Assembly: GCA_947564495.1 (NCBI GenBank)
Contig: CANOCD010000106.1
Coordinates: 1-5,342 of the forward strand
Length of the DNA: 5,342 bases
Direction of reading: 5' to 3'
DNA from: an uncultured Angelakisella sp.
GTDB lineage: Bacteria > Bacillota > Clostridia > Oscillospirales > Ruminococcaceae
Shown in pieces: positions 1 through 5,167 of the stretch. The first letter of the stretch is position 1; each line of letters begins with the position of its first letter. The notes beneath the pieces are model-generated. The model was not told the DNA's origin, did not search any database, and saw nothing but the letters and a program-made list of their open reading frames with translations. A program made the position numbers and the translations under genes.

Positions 1-36
1 ACTTTGCGCCCTTTCTTAGCTTCGTTGTTTTTTCTG

Positions 37-61
37 CGGCCTGGTTTTGATAGGCCGTTTT
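37..61 (+). terminator. Possible plus-strand intrinsic terminator
   Basis: CGGCCT (37-42) pairs with AGGCCG (52-57) around a 9-nt loop. On the plus strand the stem is followed directly by TTTT and then a T/G-rich run. On the minus strand it is followed by an A-rich run, so it cannot terminate the operon seen here. It would suit a plus-strand gene ending left of the window, which would be convergent with the operon. The stem is short (6 bp) and the loop long, so this is tentative. Confidence 0.35.
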
Positions 62-127
62 GGTTTGGTCGTTTGGTTGGCGGCCCGGTCCATACGTCCT
101 ACAGACCACCACCGCCTAGGGGTATTT

Positions 128-192
128 CGCCCGCTGCGGCGGGCGACCAGGGGGCGTCGCCCCTGGACCCTACCGCCCTTTGAAAAGGGCGG
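128..192. repeat. Cluster of three adjacent GC-rich hairpins
   Basis: Three stem-loops lie almost end to end. CGCCCGC (128-134) pairs with GCGGGCG (139-145) around a 4-nt loop. CCAGGGG (147-153) pairs with CCCCTGG (160-166) around a 6-nt loop. CCGCCCTT (173-180) pairs with AAGGGCGG (185-192) around a TGAA loop. The stems are perfect and separated by only 1 and 6 nt. Such compact multi-hairpin units are typical of dispersed intergenic repeats in GC-rich Clostridia, but copy number cannot be judged from one window. It lies 43 nt past the last gene of the operon and may protect the 3' end of the mRNA or assist termination. Confidence 0.55.
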
Positions 193-234
193 CCCTAAAC
201 TTTGCCTGTCTCGGACTTTACCGGGTGCTTGGCC

Positions 235-660
235 TCACCCCGTCCTCCCCTCGATCCCCAGGAAGATCCCGTCCCCCTCCCAAAGATCCAGCGTCTCGTC
301 CGCCTCCCAGTTGCCAGCGGACACAAGCTGCCACCGCAATACCCGAAGGTTCCGGTCCAGCTCCACCTCCAGCCGCAGGCTTTCCGTCACCGGTACCTCA
401 TAAACGGTGTGCTCCCCGTCCAGGAACACCCCCTCCGGAAACTCCCCGTTCCGCAGCCGGGCCAACGTCTCCTGGGCCTGACAGTCCGCCTCGTAGTAAT
501 CCTTCACCGCCCGGGCGCTGGCCTCCGCCAGCCGCTCGTCCGCCTGGACCGTGGCCAAGCTCAGCAGCGCAAAGACCGTGAGGCAGAGCACCGCAAACAC
601 CACCAGCAGGGAGGTCCCCCCCGCCGCCGGGACGGACCCTCGCTCTTTCTCCCGATTCAT
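235..660 (-). CDS. Small single-pass membrane protein, PilX/minor-pilin-like, last gene of operon
   Basis: A 141-residue protein I do not recognise as a named family. The start at 660 is chosen because AGGAGGT (667-673) sits 6 nt upstream and the ATG overlaps the previous stop as ATGA. An in-frame ATG six codons earlier lacks this spacing. A basic N-terminus (MNREKERG) precedes one hydrophobic segment at about residues 15-38 (GGTSLLVVFAVLC...). A helical, acidic region follows (40-70, with AVKDYYEADCQAQETL), then a beta-rich C-terminal half ending in WEGDGIFLGIEG. This layout of N-terminal helix, amphipathic extension and small globular domain resembles minor pilins such as PilX/GspK-type proteins, and its place at the end of a PilC-led gene set supports that. 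No GFTLIE-type cleavage motif is visible. Its role as a pilus or pseudopilus component is inferred from topology and context only. Confidence 0.85.
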   Translation of the reverse strand: MNREKERGSVPAAGGTSLLVVFAVLCLTVFALLSLATVQADERLAEASARAVKDYYEADCQAQETLARLRNGEFPEGVFLDGEHTVYEVPVTESLRLEVELDRNLRVLRWQLVSAGNWEADETLDLWEGDGIFLGIEGRTG

Positions 661-1064
661 GCCGCCACCTCCTGCCACGCCACGGTGAGTTCAAACACCG
701 TCTCCCCCTCCCATTCTACCAGGAGGGCCGCCTTGGACAGCCCGGGGATGCCGCTTTCCTCCGCCTGGGCGGTGAGGGTGATGGCCTCATCCCCCTGGCC
801 CTGGGTCACGGTGAGCCGCCCCGCTTCGTACCGCCCCCCCAGGGAGGGGGCCGCCTGTTCCAGGGCGGATTCCGGGGCCCCGCCCTGGTGGCGGATGGTC
901 TCGGCGGCGGTCTGGGCCAGGGTCACCCCACGGTCCCGGGCCTCCCCACGGCGGGAGAGCCGGTCCGAGAGGACGAAGGACTGGAGGCAGATGGCCGCCG
1001 CCAGGGCAAAGACCAGCAGCATCACCATCTGCTCCATGAGGAGCAGCGGCGCCTTGCTTTTCAT
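657..1064 (-). CDS. Small single-pass membrane protein, pilin-like
   Basis: A 135-residue protein with no family I can name. The open frame extends upstream to 1247, but the real start is the ATG at 1064. It overlaps the preceding stop (ATGA, 1061-1064) and has AAAGGAGG (1072-1079) 7 nt upstream, and the longer frame would translate an Arg/Gly/Pro-rich shadow of the preceding gene. A short Lys-containing N-terminus leads into a hydrophobic helix at about residues 7-29 (LLLMEQMVMLLVFALAAAIC) with a Glu near its start, reminiscent of the buried Glu of type IV pilins. The helix continues as a charged amphipathic stretch (SDRLSRRGEARDRGVTLAQ), followed by a compact C-terminal domain with beta-type segments (RLTVTQG, AITLTA, AALLVEW, VFELTVAW). 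Size, topology and operon position suggest a minor pilin or pseudopilin. No standard prepilin peptidase site is present, so the assignment is inference. Confidence 0.87.
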   Translation of the reverse strand: MKSKAPLLLMEQMVMLLVFALAAAICLQSFVLSDRLSRRGEARDRGVTLAQTAAETIRHQGGAPESALEQAAPSLGGRYEAGRLTVTQGQGDEAITLTAQAEESGIPGLSKAALLVEWEGETVFELTVAWQEVAA

Positions 1065-1543
1065 CGGCCCCCCTCCTTTCCGCTCCGGAGGGAAAGGCGA
1101 AGGGCGCTTTCCCGTCCCCCGCAGAGGATGTCCGCTGTGAGCAGGCCGTCCTCCAGGGCGAACTCCACCCGCTCCGCCTCCAGCAGCTTGGTCCCGTCCT
1201 CGGGGGAAAGGCCGGCGTCGGGGGCGGAGTAGAGCTCCATCAGCCACCCGTCGTGCCAGTAGACACGGGTGACGAATCCGCTTTTTTCCCTCAGGACCAG
1301 GGCCTGGGCATCCTCAAAGGGGGCCACCTCCAGGCCGTCCACCGTGTCCGACTGGCGGACCCGGGTGGCGATGTACTGGACGCAGGTGCGGCTGTCGTAG
1401 GCCCGCTGATCCCGCCGGGTCAGCCGCTTGTAGGCGCTGGCCCCGGTGAGGAGCACCGCCAGGACGCAGGCGGCAAAGACGGCGAAGAGGAGGAGCGCCA
1501 GCAGGCCGTCCAGCTGATGCCGGGCTCCCTTTCTCCCCCTCAT
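1061..1543 (-). CDS. DUF4860 family protein, membrane-anchored
   Basis: A 160-residue protein that I recognise as DUF4860, a Clostridia family of unknown function commonly found among type IV pilus / type II secretion-like genes. The diagnostic features are the N-terminal pattern HQLDGLLALLLFAVFAAC (residues 9-26), which is a single membrane helix spanning about 12-33, then ASAYKRL, and SRTCVQYIATRVRQSD (51-66). Further on come ALVLREKSG, the Y/W pattern VYWHDGWLMELY (94-105) and a final LLEAERVEFALEDG segment (120-133). The body after the helix should sit outside the membrane. The start at 1543 overlaps the previous stop as ATGA, with GGAG (1552-1555) 8 nt upstream, so translation is probably coupled. 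It is likely a pseudopilin-like structural component. The family call is fairly sure; the function is inferred from neighbours. Confidence 0.9.
   Translation of the reverse strand: MRGRKGARHQLDGLLALLLFAVFAACVLAVLLTGASAYKRLTRRDQRAYDSRTCVQYIATRVRQSDTVDGLEVAPFEDAQALVLREKSGFVTRVYWHDGWLMELYSAPDAGLSPEDGTKLLEAERVEFALEDGLLTADILCGGRESALRLSLRSGKEGGR
1072..1079 (-). promoter_or_regulatory. Ribosome binding site fixing the start at 1064
   Basis: AAAGGAGG lies on the minus strand 7 nt before the ATG at 1064, inside the end of the preceding DUF4860 gene. It settles the choice between this start and a much longer in-frame extension, and it shows that the coupled gene has its own strong initiation signal. 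Confidence 0.8.
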
Positions 1544-1860
1544 GACACCCGCTCCAGGACGGTGACGTCCGGCATGAGGTTTTCCCCCAGGGCCATGTAT
1601 TTGACCACGTACCGCTTTTCGTCGATCTGGATGCCGTACCGCTGGGTCAGATAGTCCAGGTCGGGGGGATAGAACCCCTCGGCGGCGTAGCAGGCCACGC
1701 AGCCCTGGCGGAGGGTCTCCTCCAGGCGGCGGTGGCTCTCCCCTGCCCGGCCTTGATCCAGGCTGTCCAGGGCGGTGGCGAAGCAGACCGCCGCCGCCGC
1801 AAAGCCCAGGGGCAGGAGCAATCCGGCCAGCAGGCCGGTCCGTTGTCTCTTTCTCTTCAT
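1540..1860 (-). CDS. Small membrane-anchored protein, pilus-operon associated, with CxxC motif
   Basis: A 106-residue protein without a family name I can give with confidence. A strongly basic N-terminus (MKRKRQRTG) precedes a hydrophobic helix at about 9-30, which predicts a cytoplasmic N-terminus and an outside C-terminus. The exposed part contains an amphipathic helix (SHRRLEETLRQ), a CVAC pair (Cys54, Cys57), and a pattern YAAEGFYPPDLDYLTQRYG (58-76) with a later ENLMPDVTV. A helix, then ACYAxEGxYPxxLxYL, then a short beta domain resembles the exposed domain of pseudopilins, where small peptides of this kind recur in Clostridia beside PilC genes. No prepilin leader (GFTLIE) is present. 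It starts 7 nt after the PilC-type gene with only a weak GGGTGAT ribosome site, so translation may depend on the upstream gene. Its stop overlaps the next start as ATGA. A minor pilin or assembly factor is the best guess. Confidence 0.86.
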   Translation of the reverse strand: MKRKRQRTGLLAGLLLPLGFAAAAVCFATALDSLDQGRAGESHRRLEETLRQGCVACYAAEGFYPPDLDYLTQRYGIQIDEKRYVVKYMALGENLMPDVTVLERVS

Positions 1861-1867
1861 GGCATCA

Positions 1868-2899
1868 TCACCCGATCGCCGCCATGATGTTCATCAGCGG
1901 CAGCATCACCGAAAGGAGGATGAGCCCCACCAGGAGGGAGCAGACCAGCACCAGGGCGGGCTCCACACGGCCCACCATGGCGTCCAGGGCGGCCTCCCCT
2001 TCCTCGGTAAGGTCCTCCGCGATCTTGGCCATGGAGGTATCCCCCACGCCGCCCCGCTGTCCCAGTTCCAGGATGCGGCACTGGCGGGGAGGCAGAAGCC
2101 CGCTCTCCCCCATGGCCTGGACCAGCTCCTGGCCCTCCTCCAGCCGCTTGGCGCAGTCCTGGCACCGGCGCCGGGCCCCGGCCTCCATGAGGTTGGCCGA
2201 AAGGTCCACCGCCTCCTCGATGGGGAGGCCGCTGGCCATCCCCATGGCCATGGCCTGGGCCAGGCGGGCGGTGTTCAGCTGCCGGGCAACCCCCTTGTCC
2301 CCGTACCGTTCCTGCCACCAGAGCAGCAGCTTGTTGTGGAAGGAGGGGATCAGGGTGAAGGCCAGGACAAAGAGGGTGAACAGGAGGAGCAGCCCCCAGA
2401 GGAGGGGCATGGCCCCCTCCAGCCAGCGGCCCAGGGCCAAAAGGCCCCCGGCCACCCCGGTGAGCCGTCCCCCCAGGGAGGCGTAGACGTCGTCAAAGAC
2501 GGGGAGGACCTTGACCAGCAGCACCCCGATGACCACCAGCATCAAGGCCAGCATCACGGCGGGGTAGAGCAGGGCGGAGCGGACCCGGCGGCGGAGGCGG
2601 ACCCGGTCCTCGTAGTATCCCGCCAGGGAGGCCAACGCCTCCTCCAGGCGGCCGGTGGTCTCCCCCACCTCCACCAGGCCGCAGAGATAGGCGGGGAAAG
2701 CCTCGCTTTTCTTCAGCGCCTCGGCCAGGGTGGAGCCCTCCATCACCTCCTGGGACAGGCCGGAGAGGAGGGGGTCCTCCCCAGCGTCCTCCTGGGCCAG
2801 GAGGTCCAGGGCCTCCCCCGCCGTCACCCCGGCGTGGAGAAGGAGGGAGAGCTCCATGCAGAGGAAGGCGGTGTCTTGGTCGTTCAGTCGAGTCGTCAT
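1868..2899 (-). CDS. Type II secretion system F / PilC-like inner-membrane platform protein
   Basis: A 343-residue polytopic membrane protein with two T2SSF domains in tandem. In such machines this protein is the platform that couples the cytoplasmic ATPase to pilin polymerisation. Domain 1 (about 11-134) carries the family signatures LLHAGV (20-25), FPAYLCGLVEVGETTGRLEE (68-87), AGYYEDRVRLRRRVRSALLYP (93-113) and the first membrane span (about 113-133, ending VLPVF). A second span lies at about 163-185. Domain 2 (about 206-333) repeats the pattern with LNTARLAQAMAMGMASGLP, RQCRILELGQRGG (272-284) in place of the first domain's VGE motif, and a last span at 316-338. It is shorter at the N-terminus than typical PilC (about 400 residues). 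A CQDC pair (246-249) lies in the second cytoplasmic domain. The gene begins 30 nt after the lipoprotein gene behind a purine-rich AAAAGGAAAA tract, so the two are probably one transcript. ComGB-like and GspF-like are equally fair names. Confidence 0.95.
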   Translation of the reverse strand: MTTRLNDQDTAFLCMELSLLLHAGVTAGEALDLLAQEDAGEDPLLSGLSQEVMEGSTLAEALKKSEAFPAYLCGLVEVGETTGRLEEALASLAGYYEDRVRLRRRVRSALLYPAVMLALMLVVIGVLLVKVLPVFDDVYASLGGRLTGVAGGLLALGRWLEGAMPLLWGLLLLFTLFVLAFTLIPSFHNKLLLWWQERYGDKGVARQLNTARLAQAMAMGMASGLPIEEAVDLSANLMEAGARRRCQDCAKRLEEGQELVQAMGESGLLPPRQCRILELGQRGGVGDTSMAKIAEDLTEEGEAALDAMVGRVEPALVLVCSLLVGLILLSVMLPLMNIMAAIG

Positions 2900-2929
2900 A
2901 GATCGTTTTCCTTTTCTTCCTTTATGTCC

Positions 2930-4060
2930 TTAATAGAGATACTTGACGGTGTAGTTGCTCCCGTCGCCGATGTACTGCTGGATGGTGGGGTCACTCCCCC
3001 CGGAGGAGGCGAAGGTGGGGTCCATCCGCTGCCAGGTGGTGCCGTCGAAGAAGATGACCCCGTCCACCCAGCCGGTCTCCTCGGTCCAGACGCTGACCCA
3101 GGCGTGATAGGCGGTGCCGGCGTATCCCACCACCAGCTTGGTGGGGACGCTCTGGCTGCGGAGCATCCCGGTCATCAAAGCGGCGTAGTCAAAGCAGATG
3201 CCGGTCTTGGTGGCCAGGACCTGATCCAGGTCGGGGAGGTAGCCGCTCTGGACCGAGGCGGCCTTCTGCTGGTCGTAGGTGAGGTTGCCCACCACGAAGT
3301 TGTAGATCTGCTGCACCTTGTCCAGAGGCTCGGGGTGTCCCCCGCAGATCTCGGCGGCCTTCTGGATGGTGTTGGCGGCCCCGGCGTAGTTGACGTACTG
3401 GTTGGGCCGGAGGAAGGGGGCGAACTCATCCTGGAGGGACACCGAGAAGTTGGCGGCGGCCAGGACGGCGTACTTCTTCCCTTCCACGTTCTGGAGGGCC
3501 CGGACCAGGTACCCGCCGTTGCCGTCGGAGAGGGGGAAGGTGGTCCAGGCGCCGGGGTTGAGGTTATAGGTGTAGGTGGTGGAGGGTCCCACCACCTGGA
3601 CCTTGAGGCGGCTGGCGCTGCTCCCGGGGTAGCGGACCATGACGTAGCCGTCGGCGATGTTGGAGTAGTCGATCTCCGCCCCGCCGCCGCTTTCCACGGC
3701 GGTGCCGGAGGCCACCGGCAGAAGGACGGTGCTCACCGCCGGGGTGTCGGTAAGGGGCATGACGGCGGCGTTTTCGGGGAGTTTCACTTTATCCACGTAG
3801 GCTTCCTCGGGGAGGCTCTCCGGGGCGGAGGACTCGGAGGAGCTGTCCGGGGCGCTTTCCGAACCGGAGCTCTCCGGAGGCGTGCTTTCAGAATCGGCGC
3901 TTTCCGGGGGCGTGGAGGGCTCCGGCTGGCTTTCCGGGGCTTGGGAGGAGGGTTCCGGGGAGGCCGGGGCCTCCGGGGGGGCTGCGGGACTGCCGCAGGC
4001 GGTCAAGGCCAAAACAAGGGCCAGGAGAAGGGCAAAAACACGGGCCAACAGGTGTTTCAT
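2930..4060 (-). CDS. Transglutaminase-like domain lipoprotein
   Basis: A 376-residue exported lipoprotein. A basic start (MKHLLAR) and hydrophobic stretch lead to the lipobox LTAC with lipidated Cys22. Residues 23-86 form a Ser/Pro/Glu-rich linker with repeated PPES/SES units, probably a stalk through the cell wall. A beta-rich region follows (about 95-215). The transglutaminase-like core is C-terminal, with KTGICFDYAALM (Cys289), TAYHAWVSVW (His319) and RMDPTF (Asp347), the expected Cys-His-Asp triad in order. Upstream lies the usual helical lead (PLDKVQQIYNFVVGNLTYD). Bacterial members of this superfamily act as proteases, amidases or crosslinking enzymes. The substrate cannot be read here. 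The start is supported by AAAGGAG (4071-4077) at 10 nt and a good promoter just upstream. As first gene of the pilus-like operon it may trim, crosslink or anchor surface proteins, possibly pilins; that is inference. Confidence 0.94.
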   Translation of the reverse strand: MKHLLARVFALLLALVLALTACGSPAAPPEAPASPEPSSQAPESQPEPSTPPESADSESTPPESSGSESAPDSSSESSAPESLPEEAYVDKVKLPENAAVMPLTDTPAVSTVLLPVASGTAVESGGGAEIDYSNIADGYVMVRYPGSSASRLKVQVVGPSTTYTYNLNPGAWTTFPLSDGNGGYLVRALQNVEGKKYAVLAAANFSVSLQDEFAPFLRPNQYVNYAGAANTIQKAAEICGGHPEPLDKVQQIYNFVVGNLTYDQQKAASVQSGYLPDLDQVLATKTGICFDYAALMTGMLRSQSVPTKLVVGYAGTAYHAWVSVWTEETGWVDGVIFFDGTTWQRMDPTFASSGGSDPTIQQYIGDGSNYTVKYLY

Positions 4061-4104
4061 GGAGGATGGGCTCCTTTCTGTGGAACGTTTTTGGGGATGG
4101 CTTT

Positions 4105-4133
4105 ATTTTACCATAGGCGCCGGGGAATTTCAA
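4105..4133 (-). promoter_or_regulatory. Sigma-A promoter of the lipoprotein / pilus-like operon
   Basis: On the minus strand, TTGAAA (4128-4133) and TAAAAT (4105-4110) are separated by exactly 17 nt. Each differs from consensus at one position, and TGG directly before the -10 gives an extended -10. Transcription would begin near 4098, leaving a leader of about 38 nt before the ATG at 4060. No other promoter is obvious inside the gene set down to 235, so this one probably serves the whole operon. Confidence 0.8.
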
Positions 4134-4204
4134 CCGGGGGGGGCGGGGCGTGAGGAGACGTTGATCCCCTGTGTCCTGTGTCGGACTGTGGAATACATAA
4201 CATT

Positions 4205-4235
4205 GCCCCCCAGGGAGAGCCATTCCCTGGGGGGC
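4205..4235. repeat. Strong 12-bp stem-loop in the upstream region
   Basis: GCCCCCCAGGGA (4205-4216) pairs perfectly with TCCCTGGGGGGC (4224-4235) around a 7-nt loop. On the plus strand it is followed after a few bases by TTTT (4240-4243), so it could be a plus-strand terminator, though no plus-strand gene precedes it. On the minus strand it is followed by AATGTTATG, a poor U-tract. If the promoter near 4284 is used, it would lie in the leader of the lipoprotein mRNA. Its role is open. Confidence 0.55.
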
Positions 4236-4274
4236 GCCATTTTGTGAACGAATGGAATTACTAGGGTTTTCAGC

Positions 4275-4313
4275 TGTGACTATATTATAGCACAGGGTCT
4301 CCGGGAAATGCAA
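4275..4313 (-). promoter_or_regulatory. Possible second promoter overlapped by an operator-like dyad
   Basis: The minus strand shows a perfect TATAAT (4284-4289) preceded by TGC, an extended -10. The only -35 candidate is TTGCAT (4308-4313) with 18-nt spacing, a poor match. Over the -10 lies an inverted repeat: TGTG (4275-4278), one extra base, CTATA (4280-4284), central T, TATAG (4286-4290), CACA (4291-4294). A protein bound there would block the -10. Transcription would start near 4277 and run toward the lipoprotein gene through the 4205-4235 hairpin. Confidence 0.45.
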
Positions 4314-4423
4314 GGCCACGGGAGAAATTTTTTCACCCTCCCGGGGAGTTCCACGCAGTTCCCCGGCAGGACTATTCTACCACGACCCGCCGCAAAATAC
4401 AACTGCTTTTCCGTTTTCGGACA

Positions 4424-4460
4424 CGAAAAGAAGAACGGCCTTGCGGTCATTCTTCTTTCG
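4424..4460 (-). terminator. Intrinsic terminator after the xre gene, possibly bidirectional
   Basis: The arms 4424-4435 and 4450-4460 form an A-rich/U-rich stem with a single bulge (11 pairs). It is topped by GGCC (4437-4440) with GGTC (4445-4448), a 4-pair core closed by a 4-nt loop. On the minus strand the descending arm reads GTTCTTCTTTTCG, so the U-tract lies within the extended stem, as is usual for intrinsic terminators. The plus strand also gives a T-rich arm (ATTCTTCTTTCG), so it may work both ways. It lies 82 nt past the xre stop. Confidence 0.6.
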
Positions 4461-4542
4461 GGGTGGCGGCTTGTGGAGCAGCCGCTCCCCAAGGGGACAG
4501 CGGGGGGTACTCGCAAGCCCCGGCTGCCCGTATGTAGGGGGG

Positions 4543-5061
4543 TTATGCTCCGGCTACGGCGACGGCGGGATCAGCGATGGGTTCGGCGGCGGCGGGGGCC
4601 TGGAGGGCCTCGCCGGGGGGCGGGGGCTCTTGGCCTATAGGTGCCCCTTGGCCTATGGCGGCCGGGGTCCGGGCGGGCTCCGGGGCGGACAGCTGGCCGG
4701 GGTCCTCCCCCCTGGGGGGATGGCCGGGGTCCTGCTCCTCGGCGGGGGAGGCCCAGTTCTGGTCCTCCAGGGTGGAGAGAAACAGGCGCAGGCCGGCTTT
4801 CTGGGCCTCGGTGAGGGTCCGGGGGAGCATCACCACGTTGGCGTCTCGGCGGTAGCTCAGGGGCTGGTCGATGAGGCCCATGAGGTAATCCAGGGACACA
4901 TCGAAATATTCCGCCAGGCGTTTTTTGATGTCATCGCTGGGGTCGCAGCGGTCCTGTTCGTAGGCGGAGATGGTGTAGCCGCTCACCAGGACCACGGCCC
5001 CCAGCTCCCGCTGGGAGATGCGGCGTTCCTGGCGGAGCAGAAGCAGGCGGTCTCCTCGCAT
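4543..5061 (-). CDS. XRE-family helix-turn-helix transcriptional regulator
   Basis: A 172-residue cytoplasmic DNA-binding protein. Residues 5-60 form a Cro/C1-type helix-turn-helix domain: RLLLLRQERRISQRELGAVV, then the recognition-helix region SGYTISAYEQ (27-36), the conserved D/P turn CDPSDDIKKRLAEYFDVSLDYLMG (39-62). This is the standard pattern of small XRE repressors. A short linker (PLSYRRDANVVMLP) leads to a helical segment (TLTEAQKAGLRLFLSTLED, 82-100), perhaps for dimerisation. The last 70 residues are low-complexity Pro/Ala/Glu/Gly and carry no domain I recognise. The start is fixed by AAGGAG (5068-5073) 6 nt upstream. No clear promoter lies between it and the upstream surface-protein gene, so it may use read-through or a promoter I cannot see. 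It may control itself or the neighbouring operon; this is inference. Confidence 0.92.
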   Translation of the reverse strand: MRGDRLLLLRQERRISQRELGAVVLVSGYTISAYEQDRCDPSDDIKKRLAEYFDVSLDYLMGLIDQPLSYRRDANVVMLPRTLTEAQKAGLRLFLSTLEDQNWASPAEEQDPGHPPRGEDPGQLSAPEPARTPAAIGQGAPIGQEPPPPGEALQAPAAAEPIADPAVAVAGA

Positions 5062-5081
5062 TTCGGGCTCCTTATATTCGG

Positions 5082-5121
5082 AAGATCCCCGCCCCCCGGA
5101 GAACAGAGGCGGGGATCTTTT
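5082..5121. terminator. 12-bp hairpin terminator between the surface-protein gene and xre
   Basis: AAGATCCCCGCC (5082-5093) pairs perfectly with GGCGGGGATCTT (5108-5119) around a 14-nt loop. On the plus strand it ends in TTTT (5118-5121). On the minus strand the tract is short (CTT, then CCG), so termination of the surface-protein gene may be partial, allowing some read-through into xre. A small hairpin AGCC-GAAA-GGCT with a GNRA-type loop (5123-5134) lies just before it on the minus-strand transcript. Confidence 0.6.
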
Positions 5122-5167
5122 CAGCCTTTCGGCTTAACTCCTTGTTGGGGAAAGAAGTCGGTTAGAC

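Larger units (their letters stand above)
1..234. other. Noncoding region downstream of the pilus-like operon
   Basis: I see no credible gene here. The one open frame on the plus strand has no Shine-Dalgarno sequence and translates to an Arg/Pro-rich string typical of GC-rich noncoding DNA. The stretch holds a possible plus-strand terminator (37-61) and a cluster of three GC-rich hairpins (128-192). No hairpin is followed by a U-tract on the minus strand, so how the long minus-strand operon ends is not clear from the sequence. The extreme left edge, read on the minus strand, is purine-rich (AAGAAAGGGCG) and could be the ribosome binding site of a further minus-strand gene starting outside the window. 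This last point is speculation. Confidence 0.6.
4061..4542. other. Regulatory intergenic region between xre and the lipoprotein gene
   Basis: No protein gene is supported here: the open frames on either strand run across hairpins, lack ribosome sites and have no recognisable composition. From right to left the stretch holds a hairpin terminator (4424-4460), a stem-loop CCGGGGA (4341-4347) with TCCCCGG (4360-4366) of unknown role, a dyad with a possible extended -10 promoter (4275-4313), a strong hairpin (4205-4235) and the near-consensus promoter of the lipoprotein gene (4105-4133). A further weak bulged hairpin (about 4482-4503) lies just past the xre stop. Confidence 0.7.

Noticed and set aside
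128..192. CRISPR array or tRNA gene
   Set aside because: The three hairpins differ in sequence and have no regular spacers, and no cloverleaf with a TTCGA-type T-loop can be formed.
1065..1247. N-terminal extension of the pilin-like gene starting at 1064
   Set aside because: The extra 61 codons are an out-of-frame shadow of the DUF4860 gene, rich in Arg, Gly and Pro. The strong ribosome site at 1072-1079 and the ATGA overlap support the start at 1064.
1775..4153. 792-codon open frame on the plus strand
   Set aside because: It lies antisense to the PilC and lipoprotein genes, which have clear domains. Its translation is a Gly/His/Gln/Val-rich string without domains, and its start has no ribosome site. 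Long antisense frames are common at this GC content.
3888..4319. Minus-strand open frame across the upstream region of the lipoprotein gene
   Set aside because: It runs through the promoter, the hairpin and the start of the lipoprotein gene in another frame, with no ribosome site and no family resemblance.
4280..4640. Small open frames on both strands in the xre-lipoprotein gap
   Set aside because: They cross the 4424-4460 terminator and have neither ribosome sites nor plausible protein composition.
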